Part shown: positions 30,956 through 41,660 of the stretch, piece by piece
Layout: every line of letters begins with the position of its first letter
Numbering within the stretch: the stretch's first letter is position 1
Source of the DNA: Novosphingobium barchaimii LL02
GTDB taxonomy: Bacteria > Pseudomonadota > Alphaproteobacteria > Sphingomonadales > Sphingomonadaceae
Length of the DNA stretch: 64,000 nucleotides
Reading direction: 5' to 3'
NCBI RefSeq assembly: GCF_001046635.1
Contig: NZ_KQ130452.1
Span: forward strand, 1,104,668 to 1,168,667
The notes under the pieces: generated by a model
What the model saw: only the letters and a program-made list of their open reading frames with translations
Told to the model about the DNA's origin: nothing
Databases searched by the model: none
Program-made: the position numbers and the translations under genes

Positions 30956-31915
30956 CTAGGAAATCTCGCAAGTCTTTTCAGGCCGCGCATAGCGGGCGTC
31001 GGCGGTGACGGCAGTGTCGGTCAAGGCGCCAAGAAACGCCTCGACATCCGTTGCATCCCCAGTCGACAGCAGGATGCCGTGCCGGGCGACGGCGTCGGCA
31101 ATGGTATCGGCGCTGCCATCGTGAAGGTAAGGACCGGTCAAGGCGACGTTACGCAGCGAAGGCGTGCGAAAACGGCCGCGATCCCCGCTGCGCCCCGTAG
31201 CGCGCGCGAGGCCGAAGTCGCCATTCCGGGGCGTGTCAGGCTCCCCCCTCAGCCGGTGAAAACCAAGGTCGGTGAATTCACGGCCCGAATGGCATGAGGC
31301 GCACCCCGCCCCGCCCCTGAACACAGCCTCGCCCCTGACCGCCGCCGCAGCCAGCGGCGCCCCGCCCGAGGTCGCCCGGTCCCACGCCGTTTCATGGCTG
31401 ACGATCGTGCGCTGAAACGCTGCGAGGGCAGTGGAAACGGTGGCGAAGTCGATCCGTCCGCGCGCCTTGGGAAAGGCCGCCTTGAACAGCTTGCGATAAC
31501 ATCCATCGGCGGACAACCGACGAGCGAGTTCGGCCTCCTGCCCCTTCATCCCCATCTCGACCGGGTCCTCGCCCGCGATGGGCACCAGCGCCTGCAGTTC
31601 CAGCGTCGTCAGCGCATCGTTGCCCCAGGTGAGCGGCGAGAACGCGCCGACATTGACCAGCGACGGCACATTGCGCAGCCCCGGCTCCCCATGCGCTCCG
31701 GGATGGGCACGTGTGCCATCGGCAAAGCTGTGGCGCGGATCGTGGCAGGTGGCGCACGAAAGCGTGCCGTTGACGGACAGGTCTCCGTCGTGAAACAACC
31801 GCCGCCCCAGCGCGACCTGCGCCTCCGCCGCACCACCCCTGTCCTTTGCCATGCCCGCCCCTGCGGCAAGCACGAGACCGCCGAAAAGGAGGGCCCAGCG
31901 TCCTGCCCGGCTCAT
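30956..31915 (-). CDS. Di-heme cytochrome c peroxidase / MauG-family protein
   Basis: This 319-residue secreted protein has a signal peptide (about 1-23) and two c-type heme motifs, CATCH at 54-58 and CASCH at 205-209, with RTPSLRNVALTGPYLHDGS in the C-terminal heme domain. The family reduces peroxide, or, as in MauG/MbnH, oxidises a partner protein. It follows the His/Cys-rich periplasmic protein by ten bases and so is probably co-transcribed. The pair is divergent from a TonB receptor, which suggests metal-related redox chemistry rather than general peroxide defence. That is inference. Confidence 0.88.
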   Translation of the reverse strand: MSRAGRWALLFGGLVLAAGAGMAKDRGGAAEAQVALGRRLFHDGDLSVNGTLSCATCHDPRHSFADGTRAHPGAHGEPGLRNVPSLVNVGAFSPLTWGNDALTTLELQALVPIAGEDPVEMGMKGQEAELARRLSADGCYRKLFKAAFPKARGRIDFATVSTALAAFQRTIVSHETAWDRATSGGAPLAAAAVRGEAVFRGGAGCASCHSGREFTDLGFHRLRGEPDTPRNGDFGLARATGRSGDRGRFRTPSLRNVALTGPYLHDGSADTIADAVARHGILLSTGDATDVEAFLGALTDTAVTADARYARPEKTCEIS

Positions 31916-31925
31916 CGGACGGCGT

Positions 31926-32471
31926 TCATCGAACCGGGGCGACCATCACCGTCAGCGCCGCCTCGCCGTTCGCCGCGATCTGCAAAAGGTGGCGACCGGC
32001 GGGCAGATCGTACTCGACCATCTTGGTGATCCCCGAACACTCCGGCCCATGACCGTGCGCGGCCGAGGCTACGGCTTTGCCGGCGACGATCACATCGACC
32101 CACGAACGTCCGTTCTGGGCAATGCGGTAGCGACCAGCCTTGATGACATCAAACGCGAATAGGCCGCCGAAACTGACCGATCCGCCCGGCTTACCCGGCT
32201 CGAGAACGTAATCAACCTTGGGTGTGGGCGCCAGCGTAGCATCGAAAGCGGTGCCCATCACCAGTAGCGCCTTGCCTGATGCAGCCGGCTTTACCGCTGT
32301 TTTGAGCGGGCGATGCGCCGCGCTCCAACCGGCAAGATCAGCGGGAACGGCAGCCGGTGCCATGCAGGCAGCATGTTCGTGCCCCGCCATTGCCTCAGCG
32401 GCAAGCGCCGGCGCTGCGGGCATCATTATTGCTGCACCAGCGAGAAAAAGCGCCCGGGGCTTTGGTATCAT
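31926..32471 (-). CDS. His/Cys/Met-containing periplasmic protein, possible metal-binding partner
   Basis: I do not recognise a named family. From ATG 32471 (GGAG ribosome-binding site) the protein is 181 residues. It has a signal peptide to about residue 25, then a potential metal-ligand cluster GHEHAACM at 30-37, a beta-rich domain and a second cluster HGHGPEC at 139-145. It precedes the di-heme peroxidase by ten bases and is divergent from the TonB receptor 85 bases away. Copper or iron handling is a reasonable guess from the ligands and neighbours. Confidence 0.7.
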   Translation of the reverse strand: MIPKPRALFLAGAAIMMPAAPALAAEAMAGHEHAACMAPAAVPADLAGWSAAHRPLKTAVKPAASGKALLVMGTAFDATLAPTPKVDYVLEPGKPGGSVSFGGLFAFDVIKAGRYRIAQNGRSWVDVIVAGKAVASAAHGHGPECSGITKMVEYDLPAGRHLLQIAANGEAALTVMVAPVR

Positions 32472-32556
32472 GCTTGCGGCTCCATGCATCATTTATATAC
32501 GGCGGAATATAGATTCGCTCAAAGCGCGGATGAGACAAAGGTTCAAGGGGGTTTTC

Positions 32557-34590
32557 ATGAAATATCGGGTAACGGCGGCGCTTGCCGTATCGCTGGCCAG
32601 TGCCATCGGCGTACCGGCCTTCGCCGCTGACGCTGACGATAGCGGTAATACCTTCGGCCTCGGCCAGATCGTCGTTACCGCGCCCGGCAACGAGGAAAGC
32701 GGCATCAGCAGCACCTCGGTCAATGCCGAGGCCATCTACGACTTCTCGCGCGATACGCTCGACGAAGCCGTAAAACTGATCCCCGGCGTCACTTCCGGCA
32801 TCTCGGGCAATTCGCGTAACGAGCGCCTGATCTTCGTGCGCGGTTTTGACCGTTTCCAGGTCCCGCTTTCGATCGACGGTATCCGCGTCTATCTGCCTGC
32901 CGACGGCCGCCTCGACTATGGCCGTTTCCTGACGCCCGATGTTGCCGAGATCCAGGTCGCCAAGGGCTATGTCTCGGTGCTCAACGGCCCCGGCGCGATG
33001 GGCGGCGCGGTGAACCTCGTCACCCGCAAGCCGCAGAAGGAATACGATGCCGAGGCCCGCTTCAGCCTCAACCTCGACAACGACACGGACTATGCGGGCT
33101 ATACCGGCTTCGCCTCGCTCGGCACGAAGCATGAAAGGTGGTACGCGCAGGCCAGCTACGCGCGCAACTTCACCGATCACTGGAACCTGTCGAACGACTT
33201 CAAGCCCACCCGCAACGAGGACGGCGGCGCGCGCGATCTGTCGCGCACCGAAGATTGGCGCGTCAACGCGAAGATCGGCTTCACCCCCAACGCGACCGAC
33301 GAATACGCGATCAGCTATACCCGCCAGGAAGGCGAGAAACTGGCTCCGACGCACGTCTCCGACAGCACCGGCCTGCGCTACTGGACATGGCCATACTGGA
33401 ACCTGCAGAACGCCTACTTCCTCTCGACCACGCAGCTGGGCGAGATCGCCACGCTGCGCACACGCGCCTATTACAACACCTTCAAGAACAGCCTCGACAG
33501 TTTCGACGACAAGACGCTGACGACCCAGACGCGCGGCAGTTCGTTCAACAGCGCTTACAGCGACCGCGCCTATGGCGGCTCGGCCCAGCTGGACCTGCGC
33601 CCCAGCGACGCCGAGCGCCTCAGCGTCTCGTTCCACTACCGCAACGACCGCCACCGCGAAATCCAGCAGAGCTTCCCCGGCGGAGTGTTCGAACCGTGGC
33701 AGACCACCATCGAGGAGACCTACAGTGCCGCGATAGAGAACGGCTACAAGCTGACGCCGCAGCTCGAACTGGTGGTGGGCGCCAGCTACGACTGGCGCGA
33801 CCTGCGGCGGGCCGAGGACTACACCAGCGGGGCTTTCGTCTATTACAACTTGCGCAATGGCGATGCCTGGAACGCGCAGGGCCAGCTGCTGTGGACGCCT
33901 GACGATGCAACCAACCTGCACCTCGCGGTCTCGTCACGCGCGCGCTTTCCGACCATCTTCGAGCGCTTCAGCACCCGCTTCGGTGGCGCCACCTCGAACC
34001 CGGACCTCGACGCCGAACGCGCGACCCAGATCGAGCTGGGCGGCGCCCGCCAGTTCGGCCCGCTGCGCATAGAGGCATCGGGCTGGTACGCGAAGATCGA
34101 CGATGCGATCGTCTCGTTCCCCTTCATCTTCCAGGGACAGGCCACCGCGCAGAGCCGTAATGTGGGTTCGGGCGACTACTACGGCGCCGAATTTTCAGCG
34201 ACCGCGCAGATTGCGGAAGGCCTGCGGGCCGGGGCGAACTACGGTTGGGTCCACCGCAAGCTGGACGATCCCTCACTTCCTGCATTCCACGCTACCAGCG
34301 TGCCGGAGCATTCCGGCTTTGTCTGGGCCGAATGGTCGCCGATCGAGGCGCTGCGTGTTCTGCCCAGCCTCGACGTCGCCTCAAAGCGCTGGACGGTCAA
34401 CACCGCCGGCACGCGCTATTACAGGATTGGCAGCTACGCGCTGGCGAACCTGCGCGTCGACTTCGACGTCACCGACTGGGCGACGCTGGGCGTGGGCGGA
34501 CGCAACCTGTTCGACGAGAATTACGCCACCGTCGACGGTTATCCCGAGGGCGGCCGCACGCTGTTCGTCAGCCTGCGCCTGAAGAACTAG
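32557..34590 (+). CDS. TonB-dependent outer-membrane receptor (metal/siderophore type)
   Basis: This is a 677-residue TonB-dependent transporter: signal peptide to about 23, then a TonB-box-like GQIVVTAP segment. The plug domain has IPGVTSGISG, FVRGFDRFQVPLSIDGI and AKGYVSVLNGPGAMGGAVNLVTRKP. The 22-strand barrel ends in GYPEGGRTLFVSLRLKN. There is no STN signalling domain. GGGG precedes the ATG. It is divergent from the metal-ligand protein/peroxidase pair, sharing an AT-rich promoter region (TATATA-N7-ATATA at about 32499-32517). The substrate is unproven; a metal chelate is likely. The 3' end overlaps radC by four bases. Confidence 0.88.
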   Translation: MKYRVTAALAVSLASAIGVPAFAADADDSGNTFGLGQIVVTAPGNEESGISSTSVNAEAIYDFSRDTLDEAVKLIPGVTSGISGNSRNERLIFVRGFDRFQVPLSIDGIRVYLPADGRLDYGRFLTPDVAEIQVAKGYVSVLNGPGAMGGAVNLVTRKPQKEYDAEARFSLNLDNDTDYAGYTGFASLGTKHERWYAQASYARNFTDHWNLSNDFKPTRNEDGGARDLSRTEDWRVNAKIGFTPNATDEYAISYTRQEGEKLAPTHVSDSTGLRYWTWPYWNLQNAYFLSTTQLGEIATLRTRAYYNTFKNSLDSFDDKTLTTQTRGSSFNSAYSDRAYGGSAQLDLRPSDAERLSVSFHYRNDRHREIQQSFPGGVFEPWQTTIEETYSAAIENGYKLTPQLELVVGASYDWRDLRRAEDYTSGAFVYYNLRNGDAWNAQGQLLWTPDDATNLHLAVSSRARFPTIFERFSTRFGGATSNPDLDAERATQIELGGARQFGPLRIEASGWYAKIDDAIVSFPFIFQGQATAQSRNVGSGDYYGAEFSATAQIAEGLRAGANYGWVHRKLDDPSLPAFHATSVPEHSGFVWAEWSPIEALRVLPSLDVASKRWTVNTAGTRYYRIGSYALANLRVDFDVTDWATLGVGGRNLFDENYATVDGYPEGGRTLFVSLRLKN

Positions 34591-35201
34591 AGCAGGCCCA
34601 TCGCATGCATGCTGGCAACGCAGTTGCCGGCAACGATGCAGTGGTCGTCGAGGCGGATTTCCAGCGCCTCGACGACCTCGCGAAAACGCCTGGTAGCGGC
34701 GATGTCCGAAGCGCTGGCCCGAGGTACGCCCGAGGGGTGGTTATGCGCGATAATCAAACGGCGCGCATCGAGGTCGAAGGCCCGGCGCACGGTGCGGCGC
34801 AGCGGTATCCTGATCTCCGAACGCTGCCCACCGCCGTAAAGGTCCTCGGCTATGTAGAGGCCCTCGTCGGTGAAGAAGACGACCATCACGCATTCTTCGC
34901 GGCGGCTCCCGAGCCGGTTGACGAGGTAGCGGCGAAAAGCCGGCGCGGATGTCTCGATGGGGACGCCCAGTAGCGTCTCTCGTGATGCGGCCTCGGCCAG
35001 ACGGCGGGCGCCGACGATGGCGGCGGCGATCTCGGTCCGACGCTCCCCCGCATCGGCAAGCGCTTCGACAAGAGCCTCGGTAGAAGCGGAGTAGATCGTG
35101 CGAAGGGAACCGAAGCGGCGGATCAGAAGGTGGGCGAAATACTCGCCCCGGCCGGCGGCATAGGGCGCCAGGAGTGCCGCCAGGACGGATAGCTGCCCAG
35201 C
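34587..35201 (-). CDS. RadC-like JAB-domain protein, start unresolved
   Basis: The roughly 204-residue part with family similarity has an N-terminal helix-hairpin-helix-like half (LSVLAALLAPYAAGRGEYF ... RRFGSL) and a C-terminal JAB/MPN domain. The metal motif is HNHPSGVPRASASD, with an upstream EEC Glu. RadC proteins are not proven repair enzymes. Oddly, there is no in-frame ATG, GTG or TTG near the start of similarity; the nearest GTG is at 35366, inside the preceding membrane gene. The given left boundary is therefore approximate. It is the last gene of the HTH/small/membrane cassette. Confidence 0.75.
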   Translation of the reverse strand, partial: AGQLSVLAALLAPYAAGRGEYFAHLLIRRFGSLRTIYSASTEALVEALADAGERRTEIAAAIVGARRLAEAASRETLLGVPIETSAPAFRRYLVNRLGSRREECVMVVFFTDEGLYIAEDLYGGGQRSEIRIPLRRTVRRAFDLDARRLIIAHNHPSGVPRASASDIAATRRFREVVEALEIRLDDHCIVAGNCVASMHAMGLL

Positions 35202-35650
35202 CTCCTGCGCCGCGACGTGTGAAACAAGATGCCTAGCGTCATCGCAACCAGTTGGATGTAGGACGGCATCACCACCATCATGTCGTAGGCGAACCGATTG
35301 ATCTCCTCCAGCCCCAGCCGGTAGATGTGGCCGAACACCGAAATGATCTCTACCCCGGCTACCCACAGCGGATAGACCCGGTTGGCATGGAGCGCGATAA
35401 CGAACGTACATGCCATGACCAAGAGGTCGATGACGAAGTGCCCCAAGTTGGCATGGTGCCACAAGATCGACCCGCCCAGCAGGGCGTGGTGGATCTTGTC
35501 GAACGCGAGCATTGCGAACAGCACGCCGGAAAGCAGCCGCTCGGGCGCCGCGCCGCGAACCATCGAGTAGAGGAAAAGCACGAGATAGGCTGCAAACTGT
35601 ACCTCGTCCTTGATTGCCCACAAGATGGAAGACCAGGATAGTTCAAGCAT
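35123..35650 (-). CDS. Membrane protein of the HTH-RadC cassette, unknown function
   Basis: The product is up to 175 residues with about four hydrophobic segments (roughly 16-30, 38-52, 70-90 and 120-142) and His-rich loops (FDKIHHALLGG, ILWHHANLGH). The last 30 residues (RRRRLGSYPSWRHSW...) look like an out-of-frame reading of the start of radC, which overlaps it by about 80 bases. The true end, or a frameshift joining the two genes, is open. It lies 39 bases after the small helical gene and is probably in the same operon. Confidence 0.65.
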   Translation of the reverse strand: MLELSWSSILWAIKDEVQFAAYLVLFLYSMVRGAAPERLLSGVLFAMLAFDKIHHALLGGSILWHHANLGHFVIDLLVMACTFVIALHANRVYPLWVAGVEIISVFGHIYRLGLEEINRFAYDMMVVMPSYIQLVAMTLGILFHTSRRRRLGSYPSWRHSWRPMPPAGASISPTF

Positions 35651-35689
35651 AAAGATGCCCTTGCCATCGCGGCGGCGAATATATCGATC

Positions 35690-36028
35690 TCAGGCAACCC
35701 GGCGCAGCGATGCCCTCTCCAGCAGTCCTGTCGGCTTCGGACAATTTCCATCGTCGTCGCCCACGGCCTCGATCTCCCTGCCGATGCCGAGCATTTCCTC
35801 GTGGAGACGGAACATGTCGTTCTGACTCTCGATCAGCAGGCGCTGCGCCTTCGCAAGCCGCATCAGGGCAGCCTGGCGGGCATAAGGCTGCTCGCCTTCT
35901 TCCCGGGGAGTGAGCAGTATAGTTTCCATGAGCTGCGCCGAGGCAAGCAACGCGGAATCGAGCGACAACTCGGCTTCGGGTAACTGCCGAGAGATACGTG
36001 CGGTAGCGACGGCAATCGTCATGGACAT
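35690..36028 (-). CDS. Small helical protein of the HTH-RadC cassette
   Basis: This 112-residue protein is predicted mostly helical (SLDSALLASAQLMETILL; AKAQRLLIESQNDMFRLHEEMLGIGREIEAV) and may form a coiled coil. It has no signal or membrane segment. The ATG at 36028 has AGGGGAA upstream. It sits between the membrane-anchored HTH gene and the membrane gene. Family unknown. Confidence 0.65.
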   Translation of the reverse strand: MSMTIAVATARISRQLPEAELSLDSALLASAQLMETILLTPREEGEQPYARQAALMRLAKAQRLLIESQNDMFRLHEEMLGIGREIEAVGDDDGNCPKPTGLLERASLRRVA

Positions 36029-36109
36029 GGAAATTCCCCTGCCGGCAGGCTGGCTTAACCAGCGCAGCATAAGCAAACAATTCTGTACACTGTAACAAAT
36101 TCGGCCCGT

Positions 36110-36667
36110 TCAGATCAGGTCGCTAAGCGCACGCACAACCCCGAGACCTACCATAGCCACCAGCAACATGCCCCCGGCGATGGCCACCATGGCAGCGGTC
36201 CTGACAAGCCCGGCATTTTCCCCATCAAGTACTTCCGGGACGACCCGGTCGAACGAACTGCTCTGCCAGGGTGCCGTCACGGTGTACGTCATGGCATCTG
36301 CCAGGGCGAACTGTTCGGCGTTCTCGTCCCGCGCCCTGGCTGCCACATCGGCCACCCTGGAGGGAACCTGAGTATTCTTATCTGGTATCGGATTACAGGC
36401 TGCTTCCAGTTCTTGCAGGTAATGCCTGTAAGCCCGAGCAAGCTCTGCTCGGGGGAGCGCTCCGGCACGAGTGCGCACACCCTCGATCCGCTGATTGACC
36501 GCACTCTCGGAAATCCCGAGCTCCCAGGCGATTTCCTTACTCGTGCGGTTTTCGGCCACGAAGCAAAGCACTTCGTGCTGCTTTGGCGTTAATCCGGGAA
36601 AGATGAGCAGCAGCGGCGAGACCTGCTCGCGATTTATGTCCTGACCTGATTGACCAAAATTTGTCAT
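36110..36667 (-). CDS. LuxR-type helix-turn-helix protein with C-terminal membrane anchor
   Basis: From ATG 36667 the protein is 185 residues. Residues about 26-85 form a LuxR/sigma-70 region 4-like HTH (LTPKQHEVLCFVAENRTSKEIAWELGISESAVNQRIEGVR). A linker follows, and a single hydrophobic helix at about 157-179 suggests it is bound to the inner membrane. There is no receiver domain. It heads a four-gene cassette on the minus strand. Its 5' end and leader are clearly richer in A and T than the flanking genes, a hint of transfer. An alternative ATG at 36712 is possible. Confidence 0.8.
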   Translation of the reverse strand: MTNFGQSGQDINREQVSPLLLIFPGLTPKQHEVLCFVAENRTSKEIAWELGISESAVNQRIEGVRTRAGALPRAELARAYRHYLQELEAACNPIPDKNTQVPSRVADVAARARDENAEQFALADAMTYTVTAPWQSSSFDRVVPEVLDGENAGLVRTAAMVAIAGGMLLVAMVGLGVVRALSDLI

Positions 36668-36858
36668 ATACCGCCAGAGACCCACCCGCCTCTTCGCCAA
36701 CTTAATCATCATTGCGCGGATTGCGCAACGATTAGGCTAATTAGCCAATAATTTGTCGAAATTGCAAGGGATTACATGCCTCAAACGAACGCGAAATCGC
36801 CGCGCGCGCCCGGGCAAGAGAGAAACCTCGCAAAACGGGTGTGACAACCTAGAGCAGG

Positions 36859-36880
36859 CCCGGGCGGCGCGCCGCCCGGG
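36859..36880. repeat. Perfect 22-base palindrome after lepA
   Basis: CCCGGGCGGCG and its exact complement abut without a spacer, six bases past the lepA stop. It would form a very strong hairpin in lepA mRNA, but no T-run follows. It may act as a terminator or 3' stabiliser. Confidence 0.55.
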
Positions 36881-36885
36881 TGAAC

Positions 36886-38688
<1,803 letters not shown>

Positions 38689-38757
38689 GATGCGCCGTTA
38701 GCAGTGCTTTGAGGCGCTGTCAGCCTGCCCGTTTCAGTGATTTTCACACTGCCCCCA

Positions 38758-41496
38758 TCAGGCGGTACGGCGAAGCTGCGACTGTTCACTGCGCTCGCGC
38801 ATCTGGCGGGCCGGGGTGAACATCACCGCGCCGTTCCCGTCGACGTCCAGCGCCTGCGCGAACTCCACGCCGATGCGGTCTTCCTTGCACCAGCGGGCCT
38901 TGGCCATCATCACATACCCTTCCGAGAGATGGACGCCGAAAACGGTCCCTTCGGGCACATTCCACAGTCCCTCGATCATCGCGCCCGACAACGAGATGTT
39001 GCGGATGGTACCCTGATAGGTGTGTGATCCATGCTCGAGCATGACCTTGCGAAGCATTGTCTGCCGCGGCGCACGGGCAGATCGCGGCCCCTGCGCCACG
39101 GCCGTGAGGCTTTCCGACAATTTCGCCGCCGCCGCCTCGCAGGTGATCGGGCGGGCATAGATAAAGCCCTGCACATGGCTGCACCCCAGCACGCGCACCA
39201 GATCCAGTTCGTCCAGCGTTTCAACGCCCTCGGCGGTGGTTTCCATGCCCAGCGCCTCGGCGAGACTGACGATCGAGGAAATGATCGCACCGTTGCGGCT
39301 GCCCGGCACGGTAGCGCCGCGCACGAAGCTCTGGTCGATCTTGATCTTGTCGAACGGTGCCTTCTTCAGATAGCCGAGCGAGGAATAGCCGGTCCCGAAA
39401 TCGTCGAGAGCCAGACGCACGCCGATGCCCTTGAGCGCAGTAAACATCGATTCGGTCGATTTGTCCTCACCCAGAAATACGCTTTCGGTGATCTCCAGTT
39501 CCAGCCGCGCGGGGTTGATCCCGGCAGCAGCGATGGCGCTGGTGACGATTGCCGGCAACGCCGGATTGGCGAACTGCAAGGGCGAGACGTTCACCGCCAC
39601 GCGCACTTCCTCAGGCCAGCCGGCAAGGTCGCGGCAGGCGGTGCGCAGCGCCCATTCGCCGATCTGGGCAACAAGGCCGGTCTCTTCTGCTACCGGTATG
39701 AACTTGGCGGGTGAGAGGTAGCCGTGGACCGGATGCTTCCAGCGCAGCAGCGCCTCGAAGCCGGTGATCCGCTCAGTCGTGGTGCGCACCTGCGGCTGAT
39801 AGTGCAGTTCCAGCGAGCCGCTGGCGATCGCATCGCGTAGATCTTCCTCGAGCTGCTGGCGCTCACGCGCGTCGGAGTGCAGGTCCTCGTCATAGAAGTG
39901 ATGCCGCCCGCGCCCGTTGCCCTTCGCGGCATAGAGCGCAAGGTCGGCGTTGCGGATCAGCGCTTCGGACGTGGTGCCGTCATCCGGGCACAGCGCAATG
40001 CCGACCGAGGCGCCGATGGTCACCCGGGCGCCGTCGATCGAATAGGGCTGCGAAAGGTTCTCGATGATCCGGCGCGCAAGGTGCGCAAGGCCCTCGCGCT
40101 GCTGAGCGCCGTGCAGGACGACCTGAAATTCATCGCCGCCCAGACGGCCCACACGGCCCCGGTCGCCCACGGTGCCGCCCAAACGCTCCGCCACCTGCTT
40201 GAGCAGCGCATCGCCGGCCGGGTGGCCCATCGTGTCGTTGACCTGCTTGAAACGGTCGAGGTCGAGCAGGAACACCGCGCAGGCGCGCGTCTCGATGCGC
40301 GGGCTGGTAAGGATCTTCTCCAGCCACTCGGCCATCTGGAAGCGATTCGCCAGCTTGGTAAGCGAATCGAATCGCGCCAACTGGGTCACATGCTGCTGCG
40401 AGCGACGCTTTTCCGTGAGATCGGTCCCCGACCCGCGAAAACCCATGAAATTGTTGAACTGGTCCAGCACCGGCCGCCCGGAAATGGACCACCAGCGCTC
40501 ATCCTCGCCTACGCTGGCAGCGCGCACATCCAGGTCCTGGAACGAGGAGCGGGTGTTGAGGTGGAATACCAGTGTCCGCTCGCTCTGCTGCCCCTGCGCT
40601 TCCAGCATGAACAGGGCGGTGAATGGCCGCCCCTCCAGGTCGCCCACGCCCTTACCCAGCAGCGCGGCGATCCGCTCGGATACATATGTAATCTTGCCCA
40701 GGCGGTCGGTTTCCCAGAACCAGCCCTGCCCGGTCTGCTCATATTCGTGGAGCAATTGCTCGGCCCGGCGCTGTTCGCGCTCCCGCTCGGAGTGGACTTG
40801 TGATTGCGAGGCCGCGCTGCGGGCCTGGTTGACCGCGAGGATCAAGCCAATCGTGCCGCCCACCGCAAGCAGACCAAGCGAACCCGGCGATCCGGCATAA
40901 ATCGAACAGCCGCCCCACAAACCGATGGTCGCACCGATGATCGATGTCAGACGGTTCTTCAGCAATGCCGTCGCCATCAGCACGACGATGACATAGACAT
41001 TGACCGTCACGTCCCAGTCGAGACCGGCGTGAAGGTTGGTCCAGCGCGCGGCGCCAAAACCGAACAGGCCCATCGGCAGGACGACGGCCAACGCCATCAG
41101 CGGATAGCGTTGCCAGCCGTCATGCAGGATTCTCCGCTCCAGCCTGGCATAAAGCGATGCCGGCGCGCAGAGCGCCATTGCCGCGACCATGAACAGCGCC
41201 GAGATCAGATCCGGCATCACCGCCGCGACGATCCCCATCATCAGGGCACTGACCAGCAGCGTAGGCCCCATCAGCGCCCAGCGCGGCGATGTGAAGTAAT
41301 GCAGGACATCGTTGGCATCGGGACGGGTACGAAAGCGCGCAAATCCGCCGAATGCGACCGGAGCTACCGGCGGCGGAGAGGAAGCCCCGGCAACCGGCGC
41401 GGACGCCGGCGCCGCTTCGCGGTCATCGGGCACAGCCCCGCTATCGGCACTCGAGGGCGCCGCCCGTCGTTTTCCACGCAAGCCCGTAATCGTCAT
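38758..41496 (-). CDS. Membrane PAS-GGDEF-EAL-PilZ c-di-GMP protein
   Basis: This 912-residue protein combines synthesis, breakdown and sensing domains for cyclic di-GMP. A Pro/Ala-rich cytoplasmic start is followed by about five or six membrane helices (70-230). Then come a PAS domain (about 250-370), a GGDEF domain with intact RLGGDEF and an EAL domain with EALLR, NVSPLQF, LEITES, DDFGTG and the KIDQSF Lys. The C-terminal PilZ domain has RQTMLRK and NISLSGA. The inhibitory RxxD site just before GGDEF is replaced (GDRG), so feedback inhibition is probably lost. Both catalytic domains look active by residue content. Confidence 0.93.
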   Translation of the reverse strand: MTITGLRGKRRAAPSSADSGAVPDDREAAPASAPVAGASSPPPVAPVAFGGFARFRTRPDANDVLHYFTSPRWALMGPTLLVSALMMGIVAAVMPDLISALFMVAAMALCAPASLYARLERRILHDGWQRYPLMALAVVLPMGLFGFGAARWTNLHAGLDWDVTVNVYVIVVLMATALLKNRLTSIIGATIGLWGGCSIYAGSPGSLGLLAVGGTIGLILAVNQARSAASQSQVHSEREREQRRAEQLLHEYEQTGQGWFWETDRLGKITYVSERIAALLGKGVGDLEGRPFTALFMLEAQGQQSERTLVFHLNTRSSFQDLDVRAASVGEDERWWSISGRPVLDQFNNFMGFRGSGTDLTEKRRSQQHVTQLARFDSLTKLANRFQMAEWLEKILTSPRIETRACAVFLLDLDRFKQVNDTMGHPAGDALLKQVAERLGGTVGDRGRVGRLGGDEFQVVLHGAQQREGLAHLARRIIENLSQPYSIDGARVTIGASVGIALCPDDGTTSEALIRNADLALYAAKGNGRGRHHFYDEDLHSDARERQQLEEDLRDAIASGSLELHYQPQVRTTTERITGFEALLRWKHPVHGYLSPAKFIPVAEETGLVAQIGEWALRTACRDLAGWPEEVRVAVNVSPLQFANPALPAIVTSAIAAAGINPARLELEITESVFLGEDKSTESMFTALKGIGVRLALDDFGTGYSSLGYLKKAPFDKIKIDQSFVRGATVPGSRNGAIISSIVSLAEALGMETTAEGVETLDELDLVRVLGCSHVQGFIYARPITCEAAAAKLSESLTAVAQGPRSARAPRQTMLRKVMLEHGSHTYQGTIRNISLSGAMIEGLWNVPEGTVFGVHLSEGYVMMAKARWCKEDRIGVEFAQALDVDGNGAVMFTPARQMRERSEQSQLRRTA

Positions 41497-41660
41497 GATC
41501 GCACCATGGCCGCGTGCCCATTTCGAAACGGTTAAATGTGGCCGGTCCGATCACCACTACCTTCCAACCGAAAAACGTAACCATTTCACTTGCCCCCGCC
41601 CCGCCGCCATGCTTGCTTGGCCTGAGACCGGCAAACCATGAAGCCGGCCCCATGGGAGAT

